Assembly: GCA_024243835.1 (NCBI GenBank)
Contig: JALPMN010000581.1
Span: forward strand, 1-23,610
Source: Enteropsectra breve
Taxonomy: Eukaryota; Microsporidia
Length of the DNA: 23,610 nucleotides
Direction: 5' to 3'
Shown here: positions 1 to 8,060 of the stretch, piece after piece
Numbering within the stretch: the stretch's first letter is position 1
Layout: every line of letters starts with the position of its first letter
Position numbers and translations under genes: made by a program
The notes under the pieces: model-generated
The model's input: only the letters and a program-made list of their open reading frames with translations
What the model was told of the DNA's origin: nothing
Databases searched by the model: none

Positions 1-279
1 AGAAAGAACTTTGCGCTGTAGATTTTTTAATGTGATTCCACAGTCCTCGTCGATCCAGCTGCGTATAAGCAGCTTACTTGTTTCATTGAGTTTTTTAGTG
101 TGATTGCCGCCATGTGGTCTTCTTTCAATTTGCTCTCCTCTCTGATATTTTTTTATAACTGCATAAATAGCCGGCCTTTTCAACTGGAACATTATGGCAA
201 TTTCTCTAACAGAGTGGCCGGCTATATATGCATCGATAATAAGTCTTCTTTCGTCGTTATTTAGTCTGTCTCGTGTCAT
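1..279 (-). CDS. Transposase N-terminal helix-turn-helix region (Tc1/IS630-like), truncated by window edge
   Basis: An ATG at 279 on the minus strand opens a frame of 93 codons that reaches the left edge without a stop. The protein starts MTRDRLNNDERRLIIDAY and continues with a GHSVREIA / RPAIY pattern, which is a helix-turn-helix of the kind that opens Tc1/mariner/IS630-type transposases. A basic RRPHGG linker and a second helical segment (KLLIRSW...TLKNL) follow, as in the bipartite DNA-binding part of these enzymes. The DDE catalytic domain would lie outside the window. No inverted repeat could be recognised on the right side without the other end. The assignment to a transposase HTH is good; the exact superfamily is an inference. 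Confidence 0.7.
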   Translation of the reverse strand, partial: MTRDRLNNDERRLIIDAYIAGHSVREIAIMFQLKRPAIYAVIKKYQRGEQIERRPHGGNHTKKLNETSKLLIRSWIDEDCGITLKNLQRKVLS

Positions 280-703
280 TTAGTGTATCTGAAAAAAAAT
301 TTTTTTAAAGAAAAATTTTTTCAAAATTTAACGGTGAAGTTGAGACTTAATTGCGAAAATATTAATTTTAAAATTTAGACAAAATAAGCATAATGCTAAT
401 GCTAATAAAATAGCAAGTCTTTATATTTCAAATTTGATTCAATGTTTAGCCCATTGAAACTTTTATTAAGCCGTCGGATCAATGTTAGTTTTATGTTTAA
501 ATATAAAATACAAAAAAGTATTTTAATTATAACTGTTTATTTAGTCCGTGAATTCACACCTATGTATCAACATTAGAATTTAATTTTTATGCTCAAACTT
601 ATCTTAATCTAAAATGTAATGTCTATCATAAGTAAAAATACATGAGTTATAGAATTTTCTTACTTAAACATGTGCTCCAACATTTTATAATAATATTTTA
701 AGT
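280..703. other. AT-rich spacer, no gene seen
   Basis: About 420 bases of AT-rich DNA lie between the transposase start and the tandem repeat before gag. It should contain the 5' end of the transposon to the left and any 5' LTR of the gypsy element to the right. I could not recognise a terminal repeat, tRNA or convincing reading frame. Confidence 0.5.
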
Positions 704-822
704 GTGTCAAAACGAGACTGTACAGTGTCAAAACGAGGGTGTACAGTGTCAAAACGAGACTATACGGTGTCAAAACGAGGGTGTACAATGTCAAAACGAG
801 GGTGTACAATGTCAAAACGAGA
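704..822 (+). repeat. 21-bp minisatellite upstream of gag
   Basis: Five full units plus a partial sixth of a 21-base repeat (type unit gtgtcaaaacgagnntgtac plus one base) run head to tail, with variation mainly at unit positions 14-15. Because 21 is a multiple of three, the array reads through in the gag frame as a heptad of the VQCQNEG type, but no ATG lies in it in that frame. It is therefore more likely untranslated leader than protein. It ends directly before the first in-frame ATG (822). Confidence 0.85.
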
Positions 823-1545
823 TGAAAACCCCTGTAATACACAGATATAAGATGACAAGCCAAGAACCTAAATTAAATAAATTAATTAAGCAACAAGCTA
901 ACATGGCGACAGCACAGCAAAACCCGATCCCACTATTCTCAGGCAACCCCGGAGAAGACTTGCACCAGTGGCTAAGAAATGCTACCCTAATCACAAGGAT
1001 TTCAGGGTATGATGAAACAACAGCTATAAGGACACTAATATTTGCTCTAAGAGGGGAAGCTCTCTCCTGGGCTGCATTGGCGATGGAACACACGATTCCG
1101 ACAGAAATGGAACAATTCGTCAGGGAAATCAAAACTCGCTTTTCAACAAGAAACCAAACAGACTTAGTGCTAGAGAACTTCTTAAACACGCACACAGTAA
1201 ATTCGTCTGAGGAATACAACAAGCTACTCAAGGAAGCCACACAAATATTCGAAAAGGGTTTAATAAACAAACAAGCACTCATTAAGATGGTGATAGCGAA
1301 AAGCCCATCTGAACTCAAATCATACTTATTCCAAACGGCCTGTAGCGCACCGGACTGGATAACATTCGTTAAAAATGCAGAAGACTCAGCTTGGATAGCA
1401 TTTTCAGAAAAGAGCATTAATTGAATTGACAGCTCTCAGAGGTACGCACAAAAAAGGACCTTTAAAAAGAAACAAAGGAAAAAGACTTACTTTACTGCAA
1501 TGAGCGTGGGTGGTGTTTCCACACAACAGAGGTGTGTAGCAAATT
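822..1545 (+). pseudogene. gag: Ty3/gypsy gag (capsid plus Cys/His knuckle), degenerate
   Basis: The frame is open from the first ATG (822) to TGA at 1422-1424. The likely translation start is this ATG or the later in-frame one at 903 (MATAQQNPIPLFSG). The segment with FSGNPGEDLHQWL, ALRGEALSW and the RF-T pattern is typical of the retrotransposon gag capsid domain. After the TGA the same frame continues as basic sequence. The next frame then gives a C-x5-C-x-H-x4-C cluster (about 1496-1537, YCNERGWCFHTTEVC), a plausible nucleocapsid knuckle. A -1 shift at this point could be natural, but with the stop it is better read as decay. A 39-bp piece of its leader (865-903) recurs at 6450-6488. Confidence 0.75.
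865..903 (+). repeat. 39-bp gypsy leader segment, first copy
   Basis: This stretch, aacctaaattaaataaatta onward, lies just before the gag ATG at 903. It is repeated identically at 6450-6488, where it abuts the LINE 5' end. Confidence 0.9.
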
Positions 1546-2206
1546 AAATCATACGATCAATCAGGTACACTCAAACCCTGGAAACGAACTTAATAAAAAG
1601 CATTCACTCTACTTAAACAATATTTATAAAACGTCATCAAACCCGTTTAAGATCCCTGTGAGTTTTTATAAAACTCCTCTCCACTCTGGAATACTCGATA
1701 CAGATGCAGTCATATCGATTACGAACATTAAATGTCGAACCCACATTTTACACCCTCCATATCTTACACTTAAACGTGCAAATACGCATAAAAACATTTG
1801 TTGTATAGTATAGAAAGATTAATATATGTAACAGTATACTTAAAATGCATCTCTTTTTTACTTATTGAGCTTTTACAAAAGTCCTTATTTTACCTATTTT
1901 TTGAGCTAACTGAAAAAGTTAATATAAAATATAAAAGCTATAGGCATACATTTAATAGTTTATAGATGTATTTAATTAGATTTTAAGTTGAAATCCCGTT
2001 ATCTTGGCTATTCTCCTCTTATTTTAAAAAATATTTTTCTATGGTGTAAAATGTGGCCGGGTGTAAGATGTGGGTTCGACATGAAATATATCCCGGACTC
2101 CACAATACTACTTAATATAACGATGAAAGCTCGAACAGCATCCGGAGACCAACTAGAAATCATAGGGATAGCAAAAGATCTGGTAGTATCTATAAACAAA
2201 AAATGA
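1532..2206 (+). pseudogene. Gypsy aspartic protease, split by a 349-bp inverted-repeat insertion
   Basis: Positions 1684-1732 encode a segment with ILDTDAVISIT, which matches the active-site loop of retropepsins (usually D-T/S-G); here the Gly is Asp. The second half resumes at about 2084 with YIPDS and continues through TASGDQLEIIGIA to a TGA at 2204. The two halves are in the same frame, separated by the inverted-repeat element at 1733-2081, and join naturally across it. Reading continues past the TGA into the RT linker (FYIV...ILGADF). The changed catalytic Gly, the insertion and the stop mark it as non-functional. Confidence 0.65.
1733..2081. mobile_element. MITE-like element with ~23-bp terminal inverted repeats
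   Basis: The left end (tgtcgaacccacattttaca from 1733) is matched by the reverse complement of the right end at 2059-2081 with one mismatch over 23 bases. Inside each terminus the submotif ccacattttacacc / ccatatcttacac recurs, giving two half-sites per end. The interior is AT-rich with no transposase. It interrupts the gypsy protease with both flanks still in frame. A target duplication is not certain: aaa at 1730-1732 and at 2084-2086 is the best candidate. Confidence 0.7.
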
Positions 2207-2660
2207 CACGTGCACGACTTTTATATAGTCCGAACGAAGCCAGATTACACAATTCTCGGAGCAGACTTCATTACAAAGGTATGTGGAAAAGCATTAACCA
2301 GAATGTTTAACAATGCCGAGCCCGAGAATAACAAGATCTACAGAATCAAAAGCTGTACTACGGTAACAAACAACAATAAAGAATATCAAACGTTCACTCC
2401 ACTTTTCTCAAAGGGAATTGACCATCATACCTGCTGTAACATTCAAGAACATGAGATTAACACAGGAACAGCACAACAAATAGCCGTAAGAAATACCAGG
2501 ATACCATATCATTGGGAAAATGACATTGAAACGGAAATAAACAAGCTCACCAAACAAGGTATCATAAGAAGCTCAAAGAGTCCATGGAACTCAAGGTTAG
2601 TCCCAATAAAGAAGGAAGAAGGATCTCTGCGATTATGCATTGATTACAGACCATTACCGG
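2207..2660 (+). pseudogene. pol: Gypsy reverse transcriptase, N-terminal part only
   Basis: The frame carries the linker FYIVRTKPDYTILGADF, then the start of the RT domain: a RIPYHWENDIETEINKL segment, TKQGIIRSSKSPWNSRLV and LRLCIDYRPL. These correspond to the fingers region of Ty3/gypsy RTs. The homology stops after DYRPL at about 2655, where the palindrome begins. The palm with the catalytic YxDD box and the thumb are missing, so the copy cannot be active. A TGA at 2204-2206 separates it from the protease in the same frame. Confidence 0.85.
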
Positions 2661-2740
2661 AGTTTTCCTGCTATAAGACCTACCACCTATAAGACCGTGG
2701 TCTTATAGGTGGTAGGTCTTATAGCAGGAAAACTCCGGTA
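2655..2740. repeat. Perfect 42-bp inverted repeat with 2-nt centre at the RT deletion junction
   Basis: Bases 2655-2696 and 2699-2740 are exact reverse complements, separated only by gt at 2697-2698. Each arm holds the 10-mer ctataagacc (or its complement ggtcttatag) twice, at 2671, 2687, 2699 and 2715. The right arm runs into native RNase H coding sequence (KLRYRLGKKF), while the left arm abuts RT sequence (DYRPL). The left arm is therefore most simply an inverted copy made from the right side. Confidence 0.95.
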
Positions 2741-2915
2741 CCGACTAGGTAAAAAATTTGAGCTGAGAACGGACCATAAAGCACTCATCTACTTAATGAA
2801 ACTAAGATCCTCTTCAAACAGACTTTTCCGATGGTCTCTAAAACTACAAGACATTAATTTTAAAATTACTCACATTGATGGATTAAAGAACATTGCTGAT
2901 GGAATAAGCAGAGTA
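2730..2915 (+). pseudogene. pol: Gypsy RNase H domain fragment
   Basis: The segment KLRYRLGKKFELRTDHKALIYL followed by RLFRWSLKLQDINF, HIDGLKNIADGISR matches the C-terminal half of the Ty3/gypsy RNase H, with the conserved TDHKAL and the HxxGxxNxxADxLSR end. The first catalytic acids are lost with the RT deletion. The frame runs to the TA at 2914-2915, where the pogo-like element inserted, and continues at 3537. Confidence 0.85.
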
Positions 2916-3534
2916 CCCTAAAATCGCGCAGATAAGCCGCGGGTTATCTGGTATAAAAGTGATTTTTATTCATAAAAATGTGACGGTGCGGTTTATCTGC
3001 GCGATTTGAAGAAAATAAAATAAATAAATGATTTTATTCAAAACCTTCATCAAAATAGTAGCATTCGAACTATTTTCGAATTCTTGATTTAAATAGTCAT
3101 TATTAACTTGATTCGGCTTACTATTTACTGCAAGAATACCCGCTTTCCTAACCCATTTTGAATACATTCAATGGTTAGTTCATCCCAAGCTTCTTTAACC
3201 CATCTTATGATTTGGCCATAAGAGGCCCTTTTCATAGAACCTCAGCGTTTAAATTCATGGTCGTCCTCCATCATCCATATCCTCCATTTTTCACGTAATT
3301 TACTTTTGAATGATCTACTTCATATAAAGACCCAGCAGCTCTATTGCTATTTAACTCAGCATTTCTTACTATTTCAGGATTTTTGTAAGCTGGATACGTC
3401 CTTCGTATTCCCGCCTTATGGATTAAAAAACTTTTACAGATAAGCCGCGGTTAATCTGTAAAAAAAGTAAATTTTCAAAAAAATTTTTTGTTGCGGGTTA
3501 TCTGCGAGTGCGGGTTGTCTGCACGATTTTAGGG
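2916..3534. mobile_element. Pogo/CENP-B-like DNA transposon, deletion derivative, with TA target duplication
   Basis: The ends are ccctaaaatcgcgcagataa at 2916 and the reverse complement of gtctgcacgattttaggg at 3534; about 25 terminal bases match with three differences. The element is flanked by TA at 2914-2915 and 3535-3536. The motif cagataa-ccgc recurs subterminally: bases 2921-2940 pair with 2988-3007 (one mismatch), and a near-palindrome lies at about 3435-3460. These are plausible transposase-binding sites. The interior holds only broken pieces of a transposase (minus strand). Removing the element plus one TA (621 bases) puts the RNase H and integrase in one frame, which confirms the limits. 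Confidence 0.85.
3128..3422 (-). pseudogene. Remnants of pogo/CENP-B-type transposase
   Basis: Minus-strand translation from about 3420 gives RRTYPAYKNPEIVRNAE, NRAAGSLYEVDHSKV and YVK. This is the pattern of the N-terminal helix-turn-helix of pogo/Tigger-like transposases (rkSYt..fKl.vv..Ae..gnraAar.f.vd...Vr.W). After stops and a frame change, SYGQIIRWVKEAWDEL and CIQNGLGK resemble the C-terminal end of the same enzymes (W...AW..I....I..GF.K.GI). The whole DDE core is absent. The order N-end then C-end within about 300 bases shows an internal deletion, as in non-autonomous elements. Confidence 0.65.
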
Positions 3535-3536
3535 TA

Positions 3537-4330
3537 GTAAACACCATTAAAGAAAATCAAAAACTTCAATTCGTGGAACTTAAAGATAGAGCAAAACTTC
3601 TTAAAGACTATCACACAATTACAGGACACGGATCATCCTCGACAATGAACTTCATAAGGAAAGAAAAATATTACTGGAATAACATGTATACCACCGGCAT
3701 TCACAACTATGCAAAATCATGTGTTATATGCTTAAAACAAGGAGGAGCTAGGATAAATACAACATACAGAACCATCAACACATCACAAATCATTGAAGTA
3801 TGGGAATGTGACCTTATAGGAAGAATACCTACAAAATCAGGCAAGGACAAATACATACTCACAATAATCGATCACTATAGCAAATGGGTCACTGCTTACA
3901 CCATTAATACTAAAGATAGCGATACAATCCTCAAACTATTAGATAAAATAGTACGCGAGAATGGAACTCCCAACAAAATAATATCAGATCTAGGACGTGA
4001 GTTCGATAATTCAATAGTAAAGCAATGGTCAGCCGAAAATCAAATAGAATGACACTTTGCTTCACCATCACATCATCAAACAATTGGTGCAAATGAAAAA
4101 TGCAATCACTCACTCTTCAACAAGATCAGAAAACTCTCAAACAATGGTGAACAATCATGGGAAAATAAAGTTAACTCAGCAGTATTAGCACTTAATATTT
4201 CGTATAACCAAAGTATAGGAACCTCTCCATACACACTAAAATTCGGAACTTAACCATCATTCGAAATAGATCAAACATTAGGGGCTAGTACTATAACAAA
4301 AAAAAGTCAATTACAAATATATTTTGCAGA
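3537..4330 (+). pseudogene. pol: Gypsy integrase, degenerate
   Basis: After the pogo-like insertion the frame continues with LLKDYHTITGHGSSST...CVICLK, the HHCC zinc-binding domain, although the His pair is not perfectly spaced. The catalytic core follows: VWECDLIGRIPTKSGKDKYI with LTIIDHYSKWV, then GTPNKIISDLGREF, the second Asp. A TGA at 4050-4052 interrupts IE-HFASPSHHQTIGANE (third acidic residue), and a TAA at 4251 follows SPYTLKFGT. Homology fades by about 4330. It is inactive because of the two stops. Confidence 0.85.
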
Positions 4331-4346
4331 TACTACTTGTTCGTTA

Positions 4347-6449
4347 TTAATCAATTTTAAGCCTTTTAGGAGTATTCTCATTCTTCTGAGGGCTTTCTAT
4401 AGGGACCGCCTCAGCGGGCCCGTCTTCCTTCAGGCAATTGTCCTCGGGGTCCATCATGCCCTCGGGCGCAAAGTCTCTTCGAGATACCGAGGAGATGTGA
4501 AAATCATTTCTTGTTACTCCACGGGACTGTGAGATGATCTGTCCTTCTGGAGGATCGGTATCTCCTAGCATATAATCATATTCTTTCATGATCTCTGCTA
4601 GCCGTTTCGCCCTTAGGGGGAATACTTCTCCCAGAAACTCCGTACAGATAAGTACAAGCTCCCGATGTGCCCGTGCTTTCTTACCGCTGCTTAGTCGTGC
4701 TCCAAGCATTTTTGCAAGAGTATTTTCAGCCAACGTCCTGTCAACTGCGATCACTTTCGTGATTGTGTCGACTATTTTGTGTCTTTGGCCATCTAATGAC
4801 CTACACTGTAACATTAGGTGGTCTAGTTCTGCGTCGATTGGTTCATCGCAAAGAGGACACAAACAACTGTAAATGTGCGGTACTTTTCCCAGGCACGCCA
4901 GTTCTTTGGTCCAGACAAATGTTCTCGTTCGAATTCGGAGGAGGAACATGAAGCCTTGATGTCTTCCATACATCGCAGTTTCCAGCCTATGAATTTCCTT
5001 GCCATCAAGGATCTCATTTTCTCGTGCCCAGGCACTCGCAAGTGTCCTGTCACGGCCCATTAATGCACTTGCACGTTCTTGCAAGACGCGGTCCTTGATT
5101 GTTCCGACATTTGAGTCGAGATCGATCTTTAAAACCTTGTACCAGCGGTACGCAACTTTGACCCATGTCAGCTTCCTGCTCTTGAATTCTACGTGGGAAG
5201 AGATTAGGTATCTTATCAGGCAGTTGCTCAGCCTCCATTTGGCCAGTGCGCGGCTTCGTGCCACGCAAGCAGTCAAGTATGGTGCCTGTATTCCAAGCTC
5301 TTCATACGTCCTGGCCCGCGGGAAGCGCCTGCTTCCTACCAATAGCTTAATGCTATTGTCTAGCACCCGCTTGAGTGGTTGGGACCTCTTCTCACTCAGG
5401 CCGTATAGCTCACAGCCATACTTCAGAGTGGGGATCAGTATACTCTTGGTGAGCATCTTTTTAAACTCGATTGGCATCAATCGGTTCACAAGCGATCGAG
5501 TGAGCGCGCCAAGGACTTTTCGACCTTTGCTAACTCGATACTTGGCCATTTCATCTAGGTTCAGCGCCCTGTTCATTTCGACTCCCGGATACACATATCG
5601 GTCGACGATGGGAATTTCCTCAGTCCCATACATTGTGCGCTGTTGCACACTCGGTGGCCCAACAGCGAGGATCCCGCACTTGGAGACATTTATTGCCATT
5701 CCATTTCTGCCCATCCACGTTAGAATGCATTTCAAATTCATTTCCAGCTGTTGCTGGTTTTCTGCAAATATAACCGTATCATCCGCAAATAGGAGTCCTT
5801 TTAGCTCCTGCTGCAGTCCCGGTATTTGCAGGCCGTTCATGTCGTCAACAAGATCATCAATAAACATGTCGAAGAGCAGAGGCGACATGGGACATCCCTT
5901 TCGTACTCCGCGCTCGTACTTAAATCGTGGGCTCATCATGCTCCCGATTCTTACCCGTATGTACGTATTCCGGTACATTTCTCTGATCACCTGAATTAAG
6001 AGGGGCCCAAGGCCCTTCGCAGTCAGCTTGTGGATCAGTGCATCATGTGGAACCATATCATAGGCCTTTTGCAGGTCCAAAAAGCACATTATTGTGTTTT
6101 TATTCCGCAGGTGTCTTCTTTGCACCGCTTCAACTAAGGTTGCAACTTGGGCCGTACATTCTTCGCCCGGACGGAAGCCAGCCTTTTCCCTTCTTATCAA
6201 GCTGTGGGTTGTCACCACAGAATGGATTCGTTCAGTAAGCACTTTCGTGAATACTTTGAGCAGAGTGTTGATTAGGGAGATCCCCCGGTAATTTCCGGGA
6301 TTATGCGGGTCGCCCTTTTTAAACACTGGCACTACAGTGCAATCCTGCCATATCAATGGGATTTCTCCCGTCCTGAGTACCCGGTTAAACATGTGCAGCA
6401 TTGCTGTTGCCATGCTGCTCCGTGGCTCATCTTCATTTTGCACAAGCAA
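4347..6449 (-). CDS. 5'-truncated LINE (non-LTR retrotransposon) reverse transcriptase
   Basis: A 700-codon frame without stops begins at the truncated 5' edge with no proper ATG; the first in-frame ATG is codon 13. It encodes the RT almost from motif 0: IPLIWQDCTVVPVFKKGD, NYRGISLI (about 53), FLDLQKAYDMV (about 123), RKGCPMSPLLFDMFIDDL (about 183) and the catalytic FADD (221-224). A thumb-like region follows, then a C-terminal CPLCDEP...DHLMLQC zinc motif typical of LINE ORF2 proteins. The endonuclease domain expected upstream is missing, and I see no restriction-like endonuclease (R2-type) motif after the zinc finger, so an APE-type parent is likely. It is inserted tail-first in the end of the gypsy integrase. 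A 331-codon antisense frame inside it is a shadow. Confidence 0.9.
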   Translation of the reverse strand: MLVQNEDEPRSSMATAMLHMFNRVLRTGEIPLIWQDCTVVPVFKKGDPHNPGNYRGISLINTLLKVFTKVLTERIHSVVTTHSLIRREKAGFRPGEECTAQVATLVEAVQRRHLRNKNTIMCFLDLQKAYDMVPHDALIHKLTAKGLGPLLIQVIREMYRNTYIRVRIGSMMSPRFKYERGVRKGCPMSPLLFDMFIDDLVDDMNGLQIPGLQQELKGLLFADDTVIFAENQQQLEMNLKCILTWMGRNGMAINVSKCGILAVGPPSVQQRTMYGTEEIPIVDRYVYPGVEMNRALNLDEMAKYRVSKGRKVLGALTRSLVNRLMPIEFKKMLTKSILIPTLKYGCELYGLSEKRSQPLKRVLDNSIKLLVGSRRFPRARTYEELGIQAPYLTACVARSRALAKWRLSNCLIRYLISSHVEFKSRKLTWVKVAYRWYKVLKIDLDSNVGTIKDRVLQERASALMGRDRTLASAWARENEILDGKEIHRLETAMYGRHQGFMFLLRIRTRTFVWTKELACLGKVPHIYSCLCPLCDEPIDAELDHLMLQCRSLDGQRHKIVDTITKVIAVDRTLAENTLAKMLGARLSSGKKARAHRELVLICTEFLGEVFPLRAKRLAEIMKEYDYMLGDTDPPEGQIISQSRGVTRNDFHISSVSRRDFAPEGMMDPEDNCLKEDGPAEAVPIESPQKNENTPKRLKID

Positions 6450-6488
6450 AACCTAAATTAAATAAATTAATTAAGCAACAAGCTAACA
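6450..6488 (+). repeat. 39-bp gypsy leader segment, second copy
   Basis: Identical to 865-903. It sits exactly between the 5' end of the LINE (minus strand) and a gypsy integrase fragment. The preceding bases (caagcaaa) also resemble those before the first copy (caagccaag). Confidence 0.9.
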
Positions 6489-6711
6489 ATTTTATCTGAG
6501 CTTTACGGCCCAATCAGTCATGAGAATACTGTTCTTCGAGGGAAGAAAACCCATTTCTATTTTTACAATCACCGACAGATGTACGCGCTGGACTAATGTG
6601 GAGCCTTTAAAGGACATTTCGATACAATCAATTCTCAAGGTATTTGAAAAACGCTGGTTGAAGCACTATCCATACCCAAAAATACTCCTAACAGATCAAG
6701 GACAGCCTTGA
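6489..6711 (+). pseudogene. Integrase core fragment of a second gypsy-type element
   Basis: Positions about 6491-6515 read ILSELYGPIS in one frame and positions 6520-6711 read GRKPISIFTITDRCTRWTNV ... YPKILLTDQGQ in another. Together they match the integrase catalytic core from the first Asp region (LYGPI) to the second (TDQG). A frameshift separates the two. The sequence differs clearly from the integrase at 3537-4330, so a different element family is represented. It ends abruptly after TDQGQP. Confidence 0.75.
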
Positions 6712-6814
6712 TCTAGTTTTTCTAATATCCTACATGGAGCTAGCTGAAAGTATTCTCTTTGCTTTTTGAAATTATTGTTCCATCAACCTTAACGTATTTT
6801 ACTGCGTATAAAAA

Positions 6815-6910
6815 AGTTTACTCAATTCTCCTCATAGCAAAATTTAAAGGATTCACGTTTAGCATACGCAGCGCGCTTTGCTTCCCGTCACCTCTTTATC
6901 AATGTGTGTG
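6815..6910 (-). repeat. LINE-tail / SINE-like dispersed repeat, copy 1
   Basis: On the minus strand this copy has the core agcaaagcgcgctgcgtatg, a tgaatcc segment and the end gagtaaact. The same order occurs at 20820-20897 and 20944-21040. This copy is the 3' end of the LINE relic. Confidence 0.85.
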
Positions 6911-8060
6911 TTTACTATCCACACTAATTTTTAGTTCATTTCATTTCTCCTTTGGCTTCTATATAGGTATCTTTCTCCACTATATGCATTGTATAACGGT
7001 AAGCTTCTGCTACCCGCGTTTTAACTCCTCTACGAGTCGTTTGACATTTCTCAGTCTTTCGATTCTTATTTGTATTATTATTTGTAGGACTTTATCCACG
7101 TAATTTTCTATGTCTTCGTGTTTAGACGCAACACTGTTTCCTAGTGGTATTCTTGCCGTTACTGCCAACCTAACGTTTGCAGGACTACTCTCTAGATCCC
7201 TGCGTATCATCATTTATGTGCGATGACTTGCCAGTCCGTAGGCAGTGCACACACATGTGTAAAATCTGTTCTTTTTTTCTGCGCCGCACATCATGCAAAT
7301 TCCTCCAAAACTTTTCGGTATTTGTTTTCATTCATATTAGGTCTTCAGTCATTGGTATAGAATTGCATTTCAATCGTGTGAGAAAAAGCAAATCCTCATT
7401 CTGCGCATAGTAGAGTGCCTGTGCCTTGTTTATCCACTTAGCAGAGCCTCGCCCTAGTTATTTCCCACTACAATTAGTCCAGTTTTATATAAATTCTGTC
7501 TTTATCTTTAGCGATTATTCGTGTCCTGTTCTCCTTGAAGCTAGCATTCATGGCAGCATTTCTTCTAGCCATTGGCCCAGACGCCCCGGATAAAGATGTT
7601 TTTCTCTTTTTGTCCATATATTTTGCGCTTGAGCAAGTGAATCAACAAGCAAACTCATTATGCTTGACCCACTTGCCCATTTCATCCTGCTTTTTGTCAG
7701 CGCTATTTCAGCACTGATTCAGCTTGGATCCAAGTTGAATTCCTCGTTAGCACGAATTCTCGAAAAATTGTACTTCCCCAATATTAATCCTTATAACTTT
7801 TGTTTTTCCTATGTTTAGAGCCATCTTATTCGTGTTCATCCAGTTATCGGTCTTCTCAATATGATGCTTCATGTCTTCTTTATTATCATTATCAGTAAGA
7901 AGAACCGATTCATCCGCAAATATCAGGCCTGCGATTGTTTCGCCAGTTTTAGTTTCTTAATGCCTTTCAGGCCTTGCAACATGTCATTTATAACATATTA
8001 AAAACCAGTGGCGACGATGGTCATTTTTTATGGCGTTTAGTCCGCGGATTATGTGAACAA
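6815..8060 (-). pseudogene. Old LINE relic, frame-broken, with conserved 3' tail
   Basis: Read on the minus strand from about 8050, scattered pieces appear in LINE order: PSSPLVFNML and NDMLQGLKGIKKLK; GETIAGLIFADESVLL, the FADD box mutated to FADE; WMNTNKMALNIGKTKV; WINKAQALYY, DLLFLTRL; a CMMCGAEKKNRFYTCVHC zinc-like cluster; and a last frame 7010-7213 (NYVDKVLQIIIQIRIERL). Stops and frameshifts separate the pieces. About 100-200 bases beyond the last stop lies the repeat also found at 20.8-21.0 kb, which probably marks the 3' end of the element. It belongs to a different family from the intact LINE frame at 4347-6449, which lacks this tail. Confidence 0.75.

Larger units (their letters stand above)
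704..4330 (+). mobile_element. Decayed Ty3/gypsy-type LTR retrotransposon, internally interrupted
   Basis: Plus-strand remnants occur in the canonical Ty3/gypsy order: gag, aspartic protease, reverse transcriptase, RNase H, integrase. The copy is dead. It has in-frame stops (TGA at 1422, 2204 and 4050; TAA at 4251), a frame change between gag and its Cys/His region near 1490, a short inverted-repeat element in the protease, loss of the RT catalytic half at a palindrome, and a DNA transposon between RNase H and integrase. The right end merges into the LINE inserted around 4330-4346. No LTR pair was found, so the limits are approximate. Confidence 0.85.

Noticed and set aside
702..821. Gag beginning within the 21-bp repeat (GTG at 702)
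   Set aside because: A GTG start is not credible in this eukaryote; the first in-frame ATG is at 822, after the repeat.
2059..2090. gggttcgaca near 2071 as a tRNA T-arm
   Set aside because: It belongs to the terminal inverted repeat of the MITE and no cloverleaf can be drawn around it.
1422..4052. TGA codons in the gypsy frames as a sign of a reassigned genetic code
   Set aside because: CDT1, UBA4 and NSE2 all end in TGA at the expected end of their domains, so TGA is a normal stop here; the element is simply decayed.
4999..5994. 331-codon plus-strand frame inside the LINE
   Set aside because: It is antisense to the RT domain, has no recognisable motif, and its composition is explained by the opposite-strand codons.
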